64,000 bases of DNA from NCBI RefSeq assembly GCF_004337705.1, contig NZ_SKBU01000011.1, positions 1-64,000 of the forward strand, in the 5' to 3' direction. Below, piece by piece: positions 15,741 through 24,444 of this stretch. The translations under genes and the position numbers were made by a program. The notes beneath the pieces were generated by a model. It ran no database searches. It worked only from the letters and a program-made list of their open reading frames with translations, and had not been told where the DNA came from. The first letter of the stretch is position 1. The number at the start of each line of letters is the position of its first letter. The DNA is from Rubrobacter taiwanensis (GTDB lineage Bacteria > Actinomycetota > Rubrobacteria > Rubrobacterales > Rubrobacteraceae).

Positions 15741-17611
15741 CGCCCGGGCGCTTTCCCGGAAACGCGTCGCAGCGGGCTCCCCGAGGGCTCGGACGGGCCG
15801 TCGAGCGGGGTCTTGCGGTCGGTGGCGAGCAGGAGCGCGACGAAGGCGAACGGCGCGAACCAAACCAGGTAGGGGTAGAACCAGTAGTTGAGCGTGAGCT
15901 GCACCCCGATCAGGAGCGCCGCGGAGAGCGCGGCCAGCCGCCGGACGGTGCGCTCGCGCGGCAGGAAGAACGTGAGCAGGGCCACGAACGCCACGAGCGC
16001 CATCGCGGGCCGCTGCAGGACCCGCGTCTCCGGGATCTGCCCGTAGATGGACCAGGGGGTCTCGCGGCCGGTCTGGTAGGCGAAGGTGCGCTCGTAGAAG
16101 AGGCGCAGTCCCTCCAGGAAGCTGCCGTCCAGCGCCAGCACCCAGAACGAGCCCGCGAACACGGCCAGACCTCCGAGCAGGAACTTCAGTACGGGTCCCG
16201 GCCGCAGCCCGTTCTGGGCGAGCCAGAGCGGGGCGAGCACGAGCGGGGCGAGCTTGATTGCGAACCCGGCCGCGACCGTAGCTCCGCGCGCAACCGGCGA
16301 GGCGAACGCCGCCAGCCCCAGAGCACCGAACGCCGCCAGCAGCACGTCGTTGGTGTTGTTGTTGGTCGCGTAGACGGTGTGCGGGAAGACCGCCCAGGCA
16401 AAGAAGAGCGCCGCGGCTCCAGGAGCCCCCGCCAGCCGCCGGCCCGCGGCCATGAGCGCCAGCGCCGCGATCACGAAGGCCGCTACGGTGACGGCGTGGG
16501 CGGCGGGCAGGTAGTCCCACTCGCCGGAGAAGCCGAAGAGGAGGTTGGCGGGGACGTAGATCAGGTAGTTCAGCGGTCCGTAGGTGTCGCCGGTGGAGAT
16601 CTCCTCCGGCATGTTCCCGTACGGCAGGGTACCGCTCAGGATGCGGTCCGCCCCGGCGGCCCCGGCGTACCCCACGTCTATCACGCGGGAGTGGATGTTC
16701 AGCGCGATGATAAAACCGCTCGCCAGGGCCCCGAGCGCGAAGAGCGCCGGGGCGGGGAGGTTGCTCGTGCGCTCCACGCGCTCCCCGACGCCGAATCCCG
16801 CGAGCAGCGTCCGCGCGAAGAGGTAGACGAGAGGGGGGTAGAGGAGCGCGACCGCCCAGAACGGCTCCCCGGCGCGGAAGAAGTGGTGCGAGATAAGAAA
16901 CCCCAGGAGCGCCAGCACGTCCAGGTTGCGCAGGGAGAGCACGCGGTCGGTGCGGGCGAACGCCAGTGCGAAGAGCAGGGCCAGCGCGCCCCAGACGAGC
17001 GGGTGGTTCGCCTCCTTGCCGTAAGCCCCTTCTTCGCCGCGTGCCATCTGCCAGGCTATCTGCTCCCCGGTCCAGGCGTACTCCAGCCGCCCGCCCGCGT
17101 CGCTTATGCCGACGCGGGCGATCTCCTCCTCCCGGTCCGGACCGGAGTAGAAGCTGACCGTCCACTCGTCTCCGGCCGGGTCATAGTCCGCTGCGGCTGC
17201 GTAGGAGCCCCGCCGCTCCAGCTCGGCCCGCACCTTGGGGCTGGCGGAGGCCAGCCGGATCGCTTCCGCCGGCGGGGTTCGCGGATACTCTATGCTGCGG
17301 GCCGCCGGGTAGACCTCGATCCGCGTCGCCTTACCCGTGGAGTCCTCTACCGTCAGGGCCGCCACCGCTGCTCCCGAGACCGTCTCGGTGAGCACGACGC
17401 GCCAGGTGCCGGAGTCCGCCCGGTAGAGGGCGGAGGTCTCGACCGTGGGGTTCTCCAGCAGCTCTGCCGTCTCGGGCTCTGTGTAGGCTGCGCGCTCTGC
17501 CGCCGCCCGGTCGAGCCGGGGACCGGAGCCCGCCCCCAGCGCCAGGAGGAGCGCAACCAGCAGCAGGGCCGCAGGGATGAGCGTGGGTGCTCTGGTGGGC
17601 GCTCCCGGCAG
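15737..17611 (-). CDS. Multi-pass membrane glycosyltransferase (GT-C type), probable CTG start
   Basis: A large polytopic protein. After an N-terminal helix and a soluble domain (about residues 30-195), roughly ten helices follow from residue 200 (NHPLVWGALALLFALAFART). The pattern and motifs (TPWSIYGQIPETRVLQRPA; LNYWFYPYLVWFAPFAFVALL) resemble GT-C lipid-sugar mannosyltransferases of actinobacteria. The first GTG is at 17395. The frame stays open upstream and encodes LIPAALLLVALLLALGAG, a membrane helix. The only plausible start giving that helix is CTG at 17611-17609, with GGGAGGAG about 9 bases upstream. This gives 624 residues. The sugar and acceptor are unknown. Confidence 0.7.
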   Translation of the reverse strand: MPGAPTRAPTLIPAALLLVALLLALGAGSGPRLDRAAAERAAYTEPETAELLENPTVETSALYRADSGTWRVVLTETVSGAAVAALTVEDSTGKATRIEVYPAARSIEYPRTPPAEAIRLASASPKVRAELERRGSYAAAADYDPAGDEWTVSFYSGPDREEEIARVGISDAGGRLEYAWTGEQIAWQMARGEEGAYGKEANHPLVWGALALLFALAFARTDRVLSLRNLDVLALLGFLISHHFFRAGEPFWAVALLYPPLVYLFARTLLAGFGVGERVERTSNLPAPALFALGALASGFIIALNIHSRVIDVGYAGAAGADRILSGTLPYGNMPEEISTGDTYGPLNYLIYVPANLLFGFSGEWDYLPAAHAVTVAAFVIAALALMAAGRRLAGAPGAAALFFAWAVFPHTVYATNNNTNDVLLAAFGALGLAAFASPVARGATVAAGFAIKLAPLVLAPLWLAQNGLRPGPVLKFLLGGLAVFAGSFWVLALDGSFLEGLRLFYERTFAYQTGRETPWSIYGQIPETRVLQRPAMALVAFVALLTFFLPRERTVRRLAALSAALLIGVQLTLNYWFYPYLVWFAPFAFVALLLATDRKTPLDGPSEPSGSPLRRVSGKAPGR

Positions 17612-17615
17612 CGGG

Positions 17616-18827
17616 CTACTCCTCCCGCTCCTCCGGGGTCTGACCGAAGAGCTCGAAGACCGTCTGCAGGCCCTCGGGGGCGCCGGTCGCGAGCAGGGCG
17701 TCCCCGGCGCGCAGTCTGTAGGTGTGGCGCGGGCGGTAGGTCCAGCGGCCGCCGCGGTTGACGGCGAGGACGTACATCCCCGCCTCCGTCTCCAGTTGGA
17801 GGGCCTCGAGCGTGGCGCCGTCCGCCGTGGAGTCCGGGGACACGGTGAGCTTGAGCACCACCTCGTCCGACTCGCCGACGGCCGCCGAGAGGACCGGGTG
17901 CACCTCCTCGCCCTTCTCCACGATCCAGACCATCTCCTGGGCGCAGTCTGCGATGGTTTCGGAGGCGGTGGCCAGATGCAGCAGCCCGCGCAGGCTCGGA
18001 GGGTCTTCTATGTCCCGGGCGGCGAGCAGCACCCAGTGCTCCAGCCGGTGGCGCATCTGGTCCATCATGTCCTCTATGGCAACGACTTCCCGGGCGATCC
18101 CGGCATCGTAGTAGAGGAGGGCCGAGTAGGCGAGCCCCACGGCGACCTCGGAGATATTCTTCATCTCCACCAGGATGTCTACGGCCCGATCCAGCTCCGA
18201 GAGCTGGCCGGGCGGCTTCTCTGCGGCGGGCTTGCGGTGCAGGGGCTCGGCTCCGGCCAGCTCGCGCACCTCGTCCACGCCCTCCGGGGGGCCCTGCAGG
18301 AAGAGAACATCACCCGCGCGCAGGATCTCGTCCGGCTCGGGATCGAAGGTCCACTCGATATCCGAGCGGATGGCGAGGGGCCGCATCCCGCTCTCCAGCG
18401 GGAGATCCAGGTCGGCGAGCCGGCTGCCGTCCATCCTGCTGCCGGCTGCGATCCTCACCCGGGAGGTCGCCTCTTCGGCGGCCGAGAGGTCCTCGTGCAG
18501 CTCGGGCGGTATGCCCAGGCGCTTCACCACGATCTTGGCTATGTCGTAGGCTGCGTTGCCGATCTTCTCGATATCGTGCACGACCTGCAGCACCCCCGCC
18601 ATCTGCTCGGCGTCCTGGGGACTGCGGGCGGCGAGCACCGCCAGGGTCTGCATGTCGAAGACCAGAGCATTCAGGCGCTCCTCCAGCCGGAAGACCTCCT
18701 CTGAGAAGTCCTCCGAGTCGTAGAAGAGCGCCGCGTAGGCCAGGTCCACCATCAGCTCCGAGGTGTTCTTGGCCTCGGCCAGCATGTCCTTCAAGTTTCT
18801 GGGGTGTTGGGGCTCGCGTGCAAACAT
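17616..18827 (-). CDS. Tandem PhoU-RCK_C (TrkA-C) regulatory protein
   Basis: A 403-residue cytoplasmic protein with an internal duplication: PhoU-like helical bundle, RCK_C domain, second PhoU bundle, second RCK_C domain. The first bundle contains LKDMLAEAKNTSELMVDLAYAAL (about residues 12-34) and the second VDILVEMKNISEVAVGLAYSALL (about 216-238). The RCK_C copies share the -EPDEILRAGDVLFLQGPPEG- / -TYRLRAGDALLATGAPEG- pattern. It lies 6 bases after an MgtE-like permease. Such pairs (COG3273 with COG1824) suggest a ligand-sensing regulatory subunit for that transporter. The ligand is unknown. Confidence 0.82.
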   Translation of the reverse strand: MFAREPQHPRNLKDMLAEAKNTSELMVDLAYAALFYDSEDFSEEVFRLEERLNALVFDMQTLAVLAARSPQDAEQMAGVLQVVHDIEKIGNAAYDIAKIVVKRLGIPPELHEDLSAAEEATSRVRIAAGSRMDGSRLADLDLPLESGMRPLAIRSDIEWTFDPEPDEILRAGDVLFLQGPPEGVDEVRELAGAEPLHRKPAAEKPPGQLSELDRAVDILVEMKNISEVAVGLAYSALLYYDAGIAREVVAIEDMMDQMRHRLEHWVLLAARDIEDPPSLRGLLHLATASETIADCAQEMVWIVEKGEEVHPVLSAAVGESDEVVLKLTVSPDSTADGATLEALQLETEAGMYVLAVNRGGRWTYRPRHTYRLRAGDALLATGAPEGLQTVFELFGQTPEEREE

Positions 18828-18833
18828 CTCCTG

Positions 18834-20102
18834 CTAACCTGCCAGTCCGAATGCCATCAGGGAGATTATAAGGCTGAGGACGCCGACGAGGTCCATGGTG
18901 GCCGTGATGATCGGGATGCTGTGGTTGTCCGGGTCCAGGCCGAAGCGGTAGGTGCCGACCGAGGAGTAGTAGGCCACAACTATCGCCGCGGTCGTGGCGA
19001 TCAGGCCCCCGAAGAGGCTGACGGCGATCATCGTCGTGAGTCCCGGACTCTCCAGCCCCGTGAGGGTGCCCAGGACGTGCGTCAAGCTGCCGACGAAGGC
19101 GAAGACCCCGGCGGCGAAGATGTAGACCAGGTTGAAGTCCTGGAAGGTCGCGAGGGGAGGTAGGCGCCGGGGCTCCAGGAGGCCCAGGTGCAGCTTGGAG
19201 GAGAGCCGGCTGGCGAGGATGCTGCCCAGAGCGCCGCCCTGCTGCAGGAAGGCCGGGACCAGGACGAGCAGCGCCGGGAGCGTCACGAACGCCTCCAGCC
19301 GGCTCTCCAGCGTCATACCCGCCAGGACGAGCACGGTCCCGGAGAGGGTGAGCACCGGGAGGCTCTCGTTCACGATCCGCCGCACCCCGGGGGCGCTGCG
19401 GCGGAGGCCCCGGTAGAACGCCGCGGCGGCCAGAGCGGCCAGCACGGCCGCCACGATCTCCGGCACGAACGGCACCCCGATGAGGAAGGTGACGGCGAAG
19501 AGGGAGGGGAGTGTGACGATGTCTCCCGAGGCCGTCACCATCGGGGCGGCGATGTTGTCCAGATCCCAGCCGCGCCGGACGCTGAGGCCGGCCACCACGA
19601 TGGTTATCGTCATTACCACTGCGCCGGCCAGCAGGCCGCCCAGGGTGGAGATTACGATGTAATCCAGAACCGAGAGCTCGGTGGCTACCCCGAGCAGGTC
19701 CGAGAGGTAGCGAGCGAGGAAGGCCAGGATGACACCGGTCGTCAGCGAGAGGATGAGGGCGACCTCCACATTCTCCCGCAACACGCCGCCCCGGCGCAGG
19801 TCGAACCGGAAGAGGCCGGTGTGGATAGCGGTCCCGAACCGGCTTCCCATCGCGCCGAAGATCGCGCCCCGCATCCCGATGGCCGCCGGTATGAGCACCA
19901 TCAGCCCCGCAAGCTCCTCCAGCGTGCCCGTGATGGCACCGAGGAGCATCCCGGCGATGAGGTTGCCGGTGGAGGAGATGAAGAGCGCGGCGAACCCCTG
20001 GCGCAGCGACTCCCGCTCCCGGGTGAGGTAGCCCAGAAGGCGCGGCGCGGTGAGCGGCCTCCCGCGTCTCTTATCTGTCTCTGAGGGCTTCTCTGCGGTC
20101 AC
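18834..20102 (-). CDS. MgtE/SLC41-like divalent cation permease
   Basis: A 422-residue membrane protein with two repeats of the MgtE-type transmembrane domain (about residues 40-215 and 240-420). Each repeat carries a GN-LIAGMLLG or GGALGSILASRLSS segment and a D-I--P-VTASGDIVTLP or DNHSIPIITATMDLVGVLSL segment that lines the pore in the SLC41 family. It lacks the cytosolic N and CBS domains of full MgtE. GTG 20102 is chosen, with TATACA 7 bases upstream; the upstream frame to 20189 overlaps the divergent promoter. It heads the operon with the PhoU-RCK protein, glycosyltransferase and DedA. Mg2+ is the likeliest ion, by family. Confidence 0.82.
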   Translation of the reverse strand: MTAEKPSETDKRRGRPLTAPRLLGYLTRERESLRQGFAALFISSTGNLIAGMLLGAITGTLEELAGLMVLIPAAIGMRGAIFGAMGSRFGTAIHTGLFRFDLRRGGVLRENVEVALILSLTTGVILAFLARYLSDLLGVATELSVLDYIVISTLGGLLAGAVVMTITIVVAGLSVRRGWDLDNIAAPMVTASGDIVTLPSLFAVTFLIGVPFVPEIVAAVLAALAAAAFYRGLRRSAPGVRRIVNESLPVLTLSGTVLVLAGMTLESRLEAFVTLPALLVLVPAFLQQGGALGSILASRLSSKLHLGLLEPRRLPPLATFQDFNLVYIFAAGVFAFVGSLTHVLGTLTGLESPGLTTMIAVSLFGGLIATTAAIVVAYYSSVGTYRFGLDPDNHSIPIITATMDLVGVLSLIISLMAFGLAG

Positions 20103-20109
20103 GCCGCCC

Positions 20110-20115
20110 TGTATA
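20110..20115 (-). promoter_or_regulatory. -10 element of the permease operon
   Basis: TATACA on the minus strand, 7 bases before the GTG at 20102, again with no ribosome binding site in between. The hexamer does not end in T, so it is a weaker match than the others. A separate candidate -10 for trkA, TAAAAT, lies at 20154-20159 on the plus strand. Confidence 0.4.
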
Positions 20116-20206
20116 GCCGCTGACGCCCGCGCTGTAAAGCGTGGCGGGAGAGATAAAATGTCGCAAGGATGTGGATGGCCCACTCGCACGAGAGGAGACC
20201 TGAGCG

Positions 20207-21541
20207 ATGCGGGTTGTGATCGTCGGTGCCGGAGAGGTGGGGTTCAGCACGGCCCGGATGCTCTCCGAGGAGGGGCACGACGTGGTCGTGATCGAGCAGA
20301 AGGAGGCGCTGGTCGAGCGGGTTTCTGGGCAGCTGGACGCTCTGGTCATCCCCGGCAACGGAGCCAGCCCGCGCGTGCTGGAGGAGGCCGGGGTGGGCAA
20401 ATCCGACCTGCTCATCGCGGCTACCGACTCCGACGAGGCGAACATCATCGCCTGCATGGCGGCCAGATCCCGGGGCGTGCCCCGCACCGTGGCGCGCATC
20501 CACAACCCGGACTACTACGACCCGGAGGAGCCCTTCGCCCGGGACGTACTGGGCATAGACTTCGTGATCCACACCGAACAGATGGCGACCGAGGAGATCC
20601 GGGAGGCCCTGCTCGTCCCCGGCGCGGTGAACGTGGAGACCTTCGCCGGGGAGAGCGTGGAGGTCGCCGAGGTGATCCTCGCTGCCTCCTCACCGGCCGT
20701 GGGGAAGGCCGTGCGGGAGGTGCGGCTGCCCGAGCGCAGCCTGATCGTCGGGGTGGTCCGGAAGGGGGAGGCTCTGGTCCCCCGGGGAGACACGGTGCTG
20801 GAGGAGAGAGACCACGTCTTCCTGCTCGGGGAGCGGCGGCGCGTGCACGAAGTGGTCGAGGCCGTGGCGACGGATACGAAGCCGGTAAGGGAGGTCATGA
20901 TCTACGGCGGCGGCAGGATCGGGCTGCGGCTGGCGCTGGCGCTGGAGGAGGTGGGCATCTCGGTGAAGGTTATCGAGAAGGACCCCGAACGGGCGCGCTA
21001 CGTGGCCTCCCGGCTCCGCAAGGGGCTGGTCTTCCACGAGGAGGATATCTCCCGGGACTTCCTCCTGCAGGAGCGGGTGGATCACGTAGACGCCTTCGTC
21101 GCGGTAACCGCCGATGACCGCGCCAACCTGCTGGCCGCGATGTACGCCCGGCAGCTGGGCTCCCGGCTCACCGTGGCCGGGATCAGCCGGGGAGAGTTCG
21201 CCCCGCTCGCCGAGGCGCTGGGGGTGGACATCACCGTCTCGCCGCGGCTGCTGGCCGCCGGAGCCATCCTGCGCTTTGTGCGCGAGGGCGAGGTGGTGGC
21301 CGTCACCCTGCTGGAGAGCGGAGCCCAGATGATAGAGCTGCGGGTCCCCGAGGGGGCGAAGGTCTCCCGCGGTTCGCTGGCCGAGGTGAAGTTTCCTAAG
21401 GGGGCGATCGTGGGTGCGATCCGGCGCGGGGAAGAGATCTTGATCCCCACCGGTAGCGACCGGCTCAGGCCCGGGGACGGCGTGGTCGTCTTTACCGTTG
21501 AGTCTGCTGTGGATGAGGTAGAGCGGCTCTTTGCACCCTAA
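20207..21541 (+). CDS. trkA: Trk potassium uptake regulatory subunit TrkA
   Basis: A 444-residue cytoplasmic gating protein with two RCK halves, each an NAD-binding Rossmann domain plus RCK_C. The first nucleotide site is VVIVGAGEVGFSTARMLSEE at residues 3-22. The second is VMIYGGGRIGLRLALALEEV near residue 226. It binds nucleotides and controls TrkH. GAGGAGAC gives a good ribosome binding site before the ATG. It is followed by two trkH genes, the first overlapping its last bases. Confidence 0.92.
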   Translation: MRVVIVGAGEVGFSTARMLSEEGHDVVVIEQKEALVERVSGQLDALVIPGNGASPRVLEEAGVGKSDLLIAATDSDEANIIACMAARSRGVPRTVARIHNPDYYDPEEPFARDVLGIDFVIHTEQMATEEIREALLVPGAVNVETFAGESVEVAEVILAASSPAVGKAVREVRLPERSLIVGVVRKGEALVPRGDTVLEERDHVFLLGERRRVHEVVEAVATDTKPVREVMIYGGGRIGLRLALALEEVGISVKVIEKDPERARYVASRLRKGLVFHEEDISRDFLLQERVDHVDAFVAVTADDRANLLAAMYARQLGSRLTVAGISRGEFAPLAEALGVDITVSPRLLAAGAILRFVREGEVVAVTLLESGAQMIELRVPEGAKVSRGSLAEVKFPKGAIVGAIRRGEEILIPTGSDRLRPGDGVVVFTVESAVDEVERLFAP

Positions 21542-22976
21542 GGTCGTAGCCAACGCTCTCTGTGCCCTCCTGGCCGCAACCGGGCTCGCCATGCTGGTGC
21601 CCGCAGCCTACTCGGCGGCCGTCCGAGACGGCTACCTCTTCTACTTCCTGCTGCCCGCACTGGCGGGCGGGGCGGCCGGGATGCTGGGCTTCTTCGCCAC
21701 CCGCCAGACACGGCCCTACGTCTCGATCCGGGACGTGTTCCTGATCGTGTCCCTGGGATGGATCGGGGTGGGCGCGGCCGGCTCGCTGCCCTACGCGCTC
21801 TCCGGGTTCATGCATCCGGTAGACGCCTTCTTCGAGGCGATGGCGGGCTTTACCACGACCGGGGCCTCCACGGTGGCCGTGCCGGAGGAGACGGCCCCTT
21901 CGATCCTCTTCTGGCGCAGCCTGACGCAGTGGTTCGGCGGCATCGGGATCGTGGTGCTCTTCGTGGCCGTCGCCCCGCTGGTGGGTTTCGGGGCCACGCA
22001 GCTCTACACGGCGGAGCACACCAGCCCGGTTCCGGAGCGCCTCACGCCCCGCATCCGCGACACGGCCAAGGTGCTGGCCTACATCTACCTGGGTCTTACG
22101 GCCGGCGGGGTTGTGGCGCTCTCTCTGGCCGGGATGAGCCTCTTTGACGCGGTGAACCACGCGCTGACGACCGTGGCCACCGGCGGCTTCTCCACCCGCT
22201 CGGATTCGATAGCCGCCTTCGACTCCTGGGCCGTGGAACTGGCCATCGTGGCCGGCATGGTGCTCTCCGGGACGAACTTCGCCCTCTACTTTCAGGTGGC
22301 GCAGGGCCGCTTCGGGCGGGCGATCCTCAACCACGAGTACCGGGCGTACCTGGGAATAATGCTCGCAGGCACGCTCATCGTGACCGCCGCGCTCTTCGCC
22401 TTCGATTACCGGGACTCGATCTCGCAGTCTTTCCGGGAGGCGCTGTTTCAGAGCGCGAGCCTGCTTACGGGCACGGCCTTCACTACCGCCGACTGGAACG
22501 CTTGGGACCCGCTCTCGCAGGGGCTTCTGATGCTCTTTATGGGGATCGGGGGGTGCGCAGGCTCTACGAGCGGCGGCATCAAGGTCGTGCGGGCGGTCTT
22601 TCTGGTACGCAACGCCGCGCAGGACATGCTGCGCATGGTGCATCCGCAGGCCGTGACCCCGATGAAACTCGGGGACCGCACCGTCCCGGAGCGCTTCCGG
22701 GTGGCGTTTCTGGGCTTCTTCTTCGTGTACATCGCGACCCTCGTCACCGGGACGCTGCTCATGACCCTGGAGGGGATCGAGCTCTCCGCCGCCTTCGGAT
22801 CGGTCTACGGCTCCCTCAATATCACGGGGACTGCGCTCGGCCCGGTGGGAGATGCGGAGTTCTACGCGGCGCTCTCGGCTCCGGCGAAGCTGCTGCTCAC
22901 GTTCTTCATGCTGCTGGGGCGTCTGGAGTTGTTCACGGTGCTGGTGATCCTTACCCCCGTCTTCTGGCGCAACTAG
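21531..22976 (+). CDS. trkH: Trk potassium channel subunit TrkH, first copy
   Basis: A 481-residue membrane K+ transporter with four membrane-pore-membrane repeats. Selectivity-filter segments are visible: MAGFTTTGAST (about residue 105), TVATGGFSTRSDS, LLTGTAFTTADWNAW and SLNITGTALGPVGD. The intramembrane gate region holds MGIGGCAGSTSGGIKVVRAV. The start is TTG 21531, which overlaps the end of trkA by 11 bases; no ATG or GTG occurs nearby. The stop is one base before the second copy. Confidence 0.9.
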   Translation: MHPKVVANALCALLAATGLAMLVPAAYSAAVRDGYLFYFLLPALAGGAAGMLGFFATRQTRPYVSIRDVFLIVSLGWIGVGAAGSLPYALSGFMHPVDAFFEAMAGFTTTGASTVAVPEETAPSILFWRSLTQWFGGIGIVVLFVAVAPLVGFGATQLYTAEHTSPVPERLTPRIRDTAKVLAYIYLGLTAGGVVALSLAGMSLFDAVNHALTTVATGGFSTRSDSIAAFDSWAVELAIVAGMVLSGTNFALYFQVAQGRFGRAILNHEYRAYLGIMLAGTLIVTAALFAFDYRDSISQSFREALFQSASLLTGTAFTTADWNAWDPLSQGLLMLFMGIGGCAGSTSGGIKVVRAVFLVRNAAQDMLRMVHPQAVTPMKLGDRTVPERFRVAFLGFFFVYIATLVTGTLLMTLEGIELSAAFGSVYGSLNITGTALGPVGDAEFYAALSAPAKLLLTFFMLLGRLELFTVLVILTPVFWRN

Positions 22977-22977
22977 C

Positions 22978-24444
22978 GTGGTCTCGGAGCTCGTCATCCG
23001 GGTGAGCGCAGGTGTGGTGCTGGCGCTGGGGCTGGCGCTGCTCTCCCCGCTTGGGGTCTCGCTGCTCTACGGCGACGGTTCCTGGGCGAGCTTTCTCTTC
23101 CCGGCTGCGGCCATGATCGCGATCGGCGGGGCGGGCCTCTACGCTACGCGAGGACTTGCAGCCCGGAAGCTGGAGTTCGTCTCCAACCGGGACGTCTACC
23201 TCTCGGTAACGCTGGCCTGGGTCCTGGCGGCGCTGCTGGGCGGCGTCCCGTTCTTGCTGGACGGCACGTTTGGGAGCCCCCTGGATTCTACCTTCGAGGC
23301 GATGAGCGGCTTCACCACGACCGGGGCGACGCTGCTATCGGAGATCGAGGCCGAGACGCCCTCGATCCTCTTCTGGCGCAGCCTGACGCAGTGGCTGGGC
23401 GGCATCGGGATCGTGGTGCTCTTCGTGGCCGTGGCGCCCACCCTCGGGACGGGGGCGGCGCGGCTGCTCGGAGCCGAGGTCTCAGGACCGACCCGGACCC
23501 GGTTCACGCCACGCATCGCGGACACGGCGAAGGCGCTCGTCGGTATCTACCTCGCCCTCTCGCTCGCCGAAGTGGTGGCGCTCCTTCTGGCCGGCATGGG
23601 CCTCTACGACTCGGTTGTGCATACCTTCGCTACCGTCGCCACCGGCGGCTTCTCGCCCAGAACGGCCTCCATCGGTTTCTACGACTCTGTGGCGGTCGAA
23701 GCGGTCCTGATCGTCTTCATGGCCCTCTCCGGGGTCTCATTCTCGGTCTACTACCTGCTCTACTCCCGCCGCCGGCTCGACGCGGTACTGGACCGCGAGC
23801 TCGTGACCTACCTCCTGATCCTGCTCGGGAGCATCTTCTTCGTCTGGGGCATACTCGTCCTGCAGGGCGACTACGCAGGCGAGCCGGCGCGCGGTTTGCG
23901 GGATGCGGCGTTCACGGTGACCAGCATCATCACCACGACGGGTTTCGTAACGGCGGACTTCGACGGGTGGGACACGGCGGCCAAGCTGACGCTCGTGCTG
24001 CTGATGTTCGTCGGGGGGTGTGCGGGATCTACGGCGGGAGGGATCAAGGTCATCCGCGCGATCATAGTCTTCCGCACCGTGTTTCAGGACGTCTTCCGGA
24101 TGGTGCACCCGCAGGCGGTCACCCCCCTGCGGCTGGGACGCCAGATAGTGCCCGAAGCGGTCCGGCTGGCCGTGATGGGGCTCTTCGCCGCCTGGATGCT
24201 GACCTTCGCAGCGGCGACGTTCCTGGTCTCGATCCAGGAGGAACTGGACCTCGTCTCCTCCGCCACGGCGGTCGCCGCCACGCTGAACGTCGTGGGACCA
24301 GGGATGGGAGCCGTGGGAGCCACCGAGAGCTACGAGGTCGTCAACTCCTTCGGCCGCCTCGTGCTCACCGGCTGCATGCTGCTGGGACGGCTGGAGCTGT
24401 TTACCGTCTTCGCCCTCCTCTCACCCGCCCTCTGGCGGCGCTGA
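22978..24444 (+). CDS. trkH: Trk potassium channel subunit TrkH, second copy
   Basis: A 488-residue paralogue of the preceding gene with the same layout: MSGFTTTGATL, FATVATGGFSPRTAS, TTTGFVTADFDGW and NVVGPGMGAVGA, plus FVGGCAGSTAGGIKVIRAI. The start GTG 22978 is two bases after the stop of the first copy. The pair arose by duplication and has diverged most at the N-terminus and in the fourth repeat. Whether they form separate homodimers or a mixed channel with the single TrkA cannot be judged from sequence. Its 3' end overlaps the convergent tetR gene by 24 bases. Confidence 0.9.
   Translation: MVSELVIRVSAGVVLALGLALLSPLGVSLLYGDGSWASFLFPAAAMIAIGGAGLYATRGLAARKLEFVSNRDVYLSVTLAWVLAALLGGVPFLLDGTFGSPLDSTFEAMSGFTTTGATLLSEIEAETPSILFWRSLTQWLGGIGIVVLFVAVAPTLGTGAARLLGAEVSGPTRTRFTPRIADTAKALVGIYLALSLAEVVALLLAGMGLYDSVVHTFATVATGGFSPRTASIGFYDSVAVEAVLIVFMALSGVSFSVYYLLYSRRRLDAVLDRELVTYLLILLGSIFFVWGILVLQGDYAGEPARGLRDAAFTVTSIITTTGFVTADFDGWDTAAKLTLVLLMFVGGCAGSTAGGIKVIRAIIVFRTVFQDVFRMVHPQAVTPLRLGRQIVPEAVRLAVMGLFAAWMLTFAAATFLVSIQEELDLVSSATAVAATLNVVGPGMGAVGATESYEVVNSFGRLVLTGCMLLGRLELFTVFALLSPALWRR

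Noticed and set aside
14061-17165. Long open frames of 397 and 693 codons over the acyl ligase fusion and the glycosyltransferase/DedA region
   Set aside because: The 397-codon frame and the first part of the 693-codon frame have low-complexity composition of alternate frames; only the C-terminal 218 codons of the latter (DedA) are real.
17353-17556. Separate small gene upstream of the membrane glycosyltransferase
   Set aside because: It is a shadow frame; the sequence in the glycosyltransferase frame encodes its N-terminal membrane helix.
20103-20206. Mg2+ or c-di-AMP riboswitch between the MgtE-like permease and trkA
   Set aside because: The permease appears leaderless, and the trkA leader is about 40 bases, too short for either class.
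21492-22997. 501-codon minus-strand frame opposite trkH
   Set aside because: Charged, His/Arg-rich shadow with no motif; the plus strand encodes an unmistakable TrkH.
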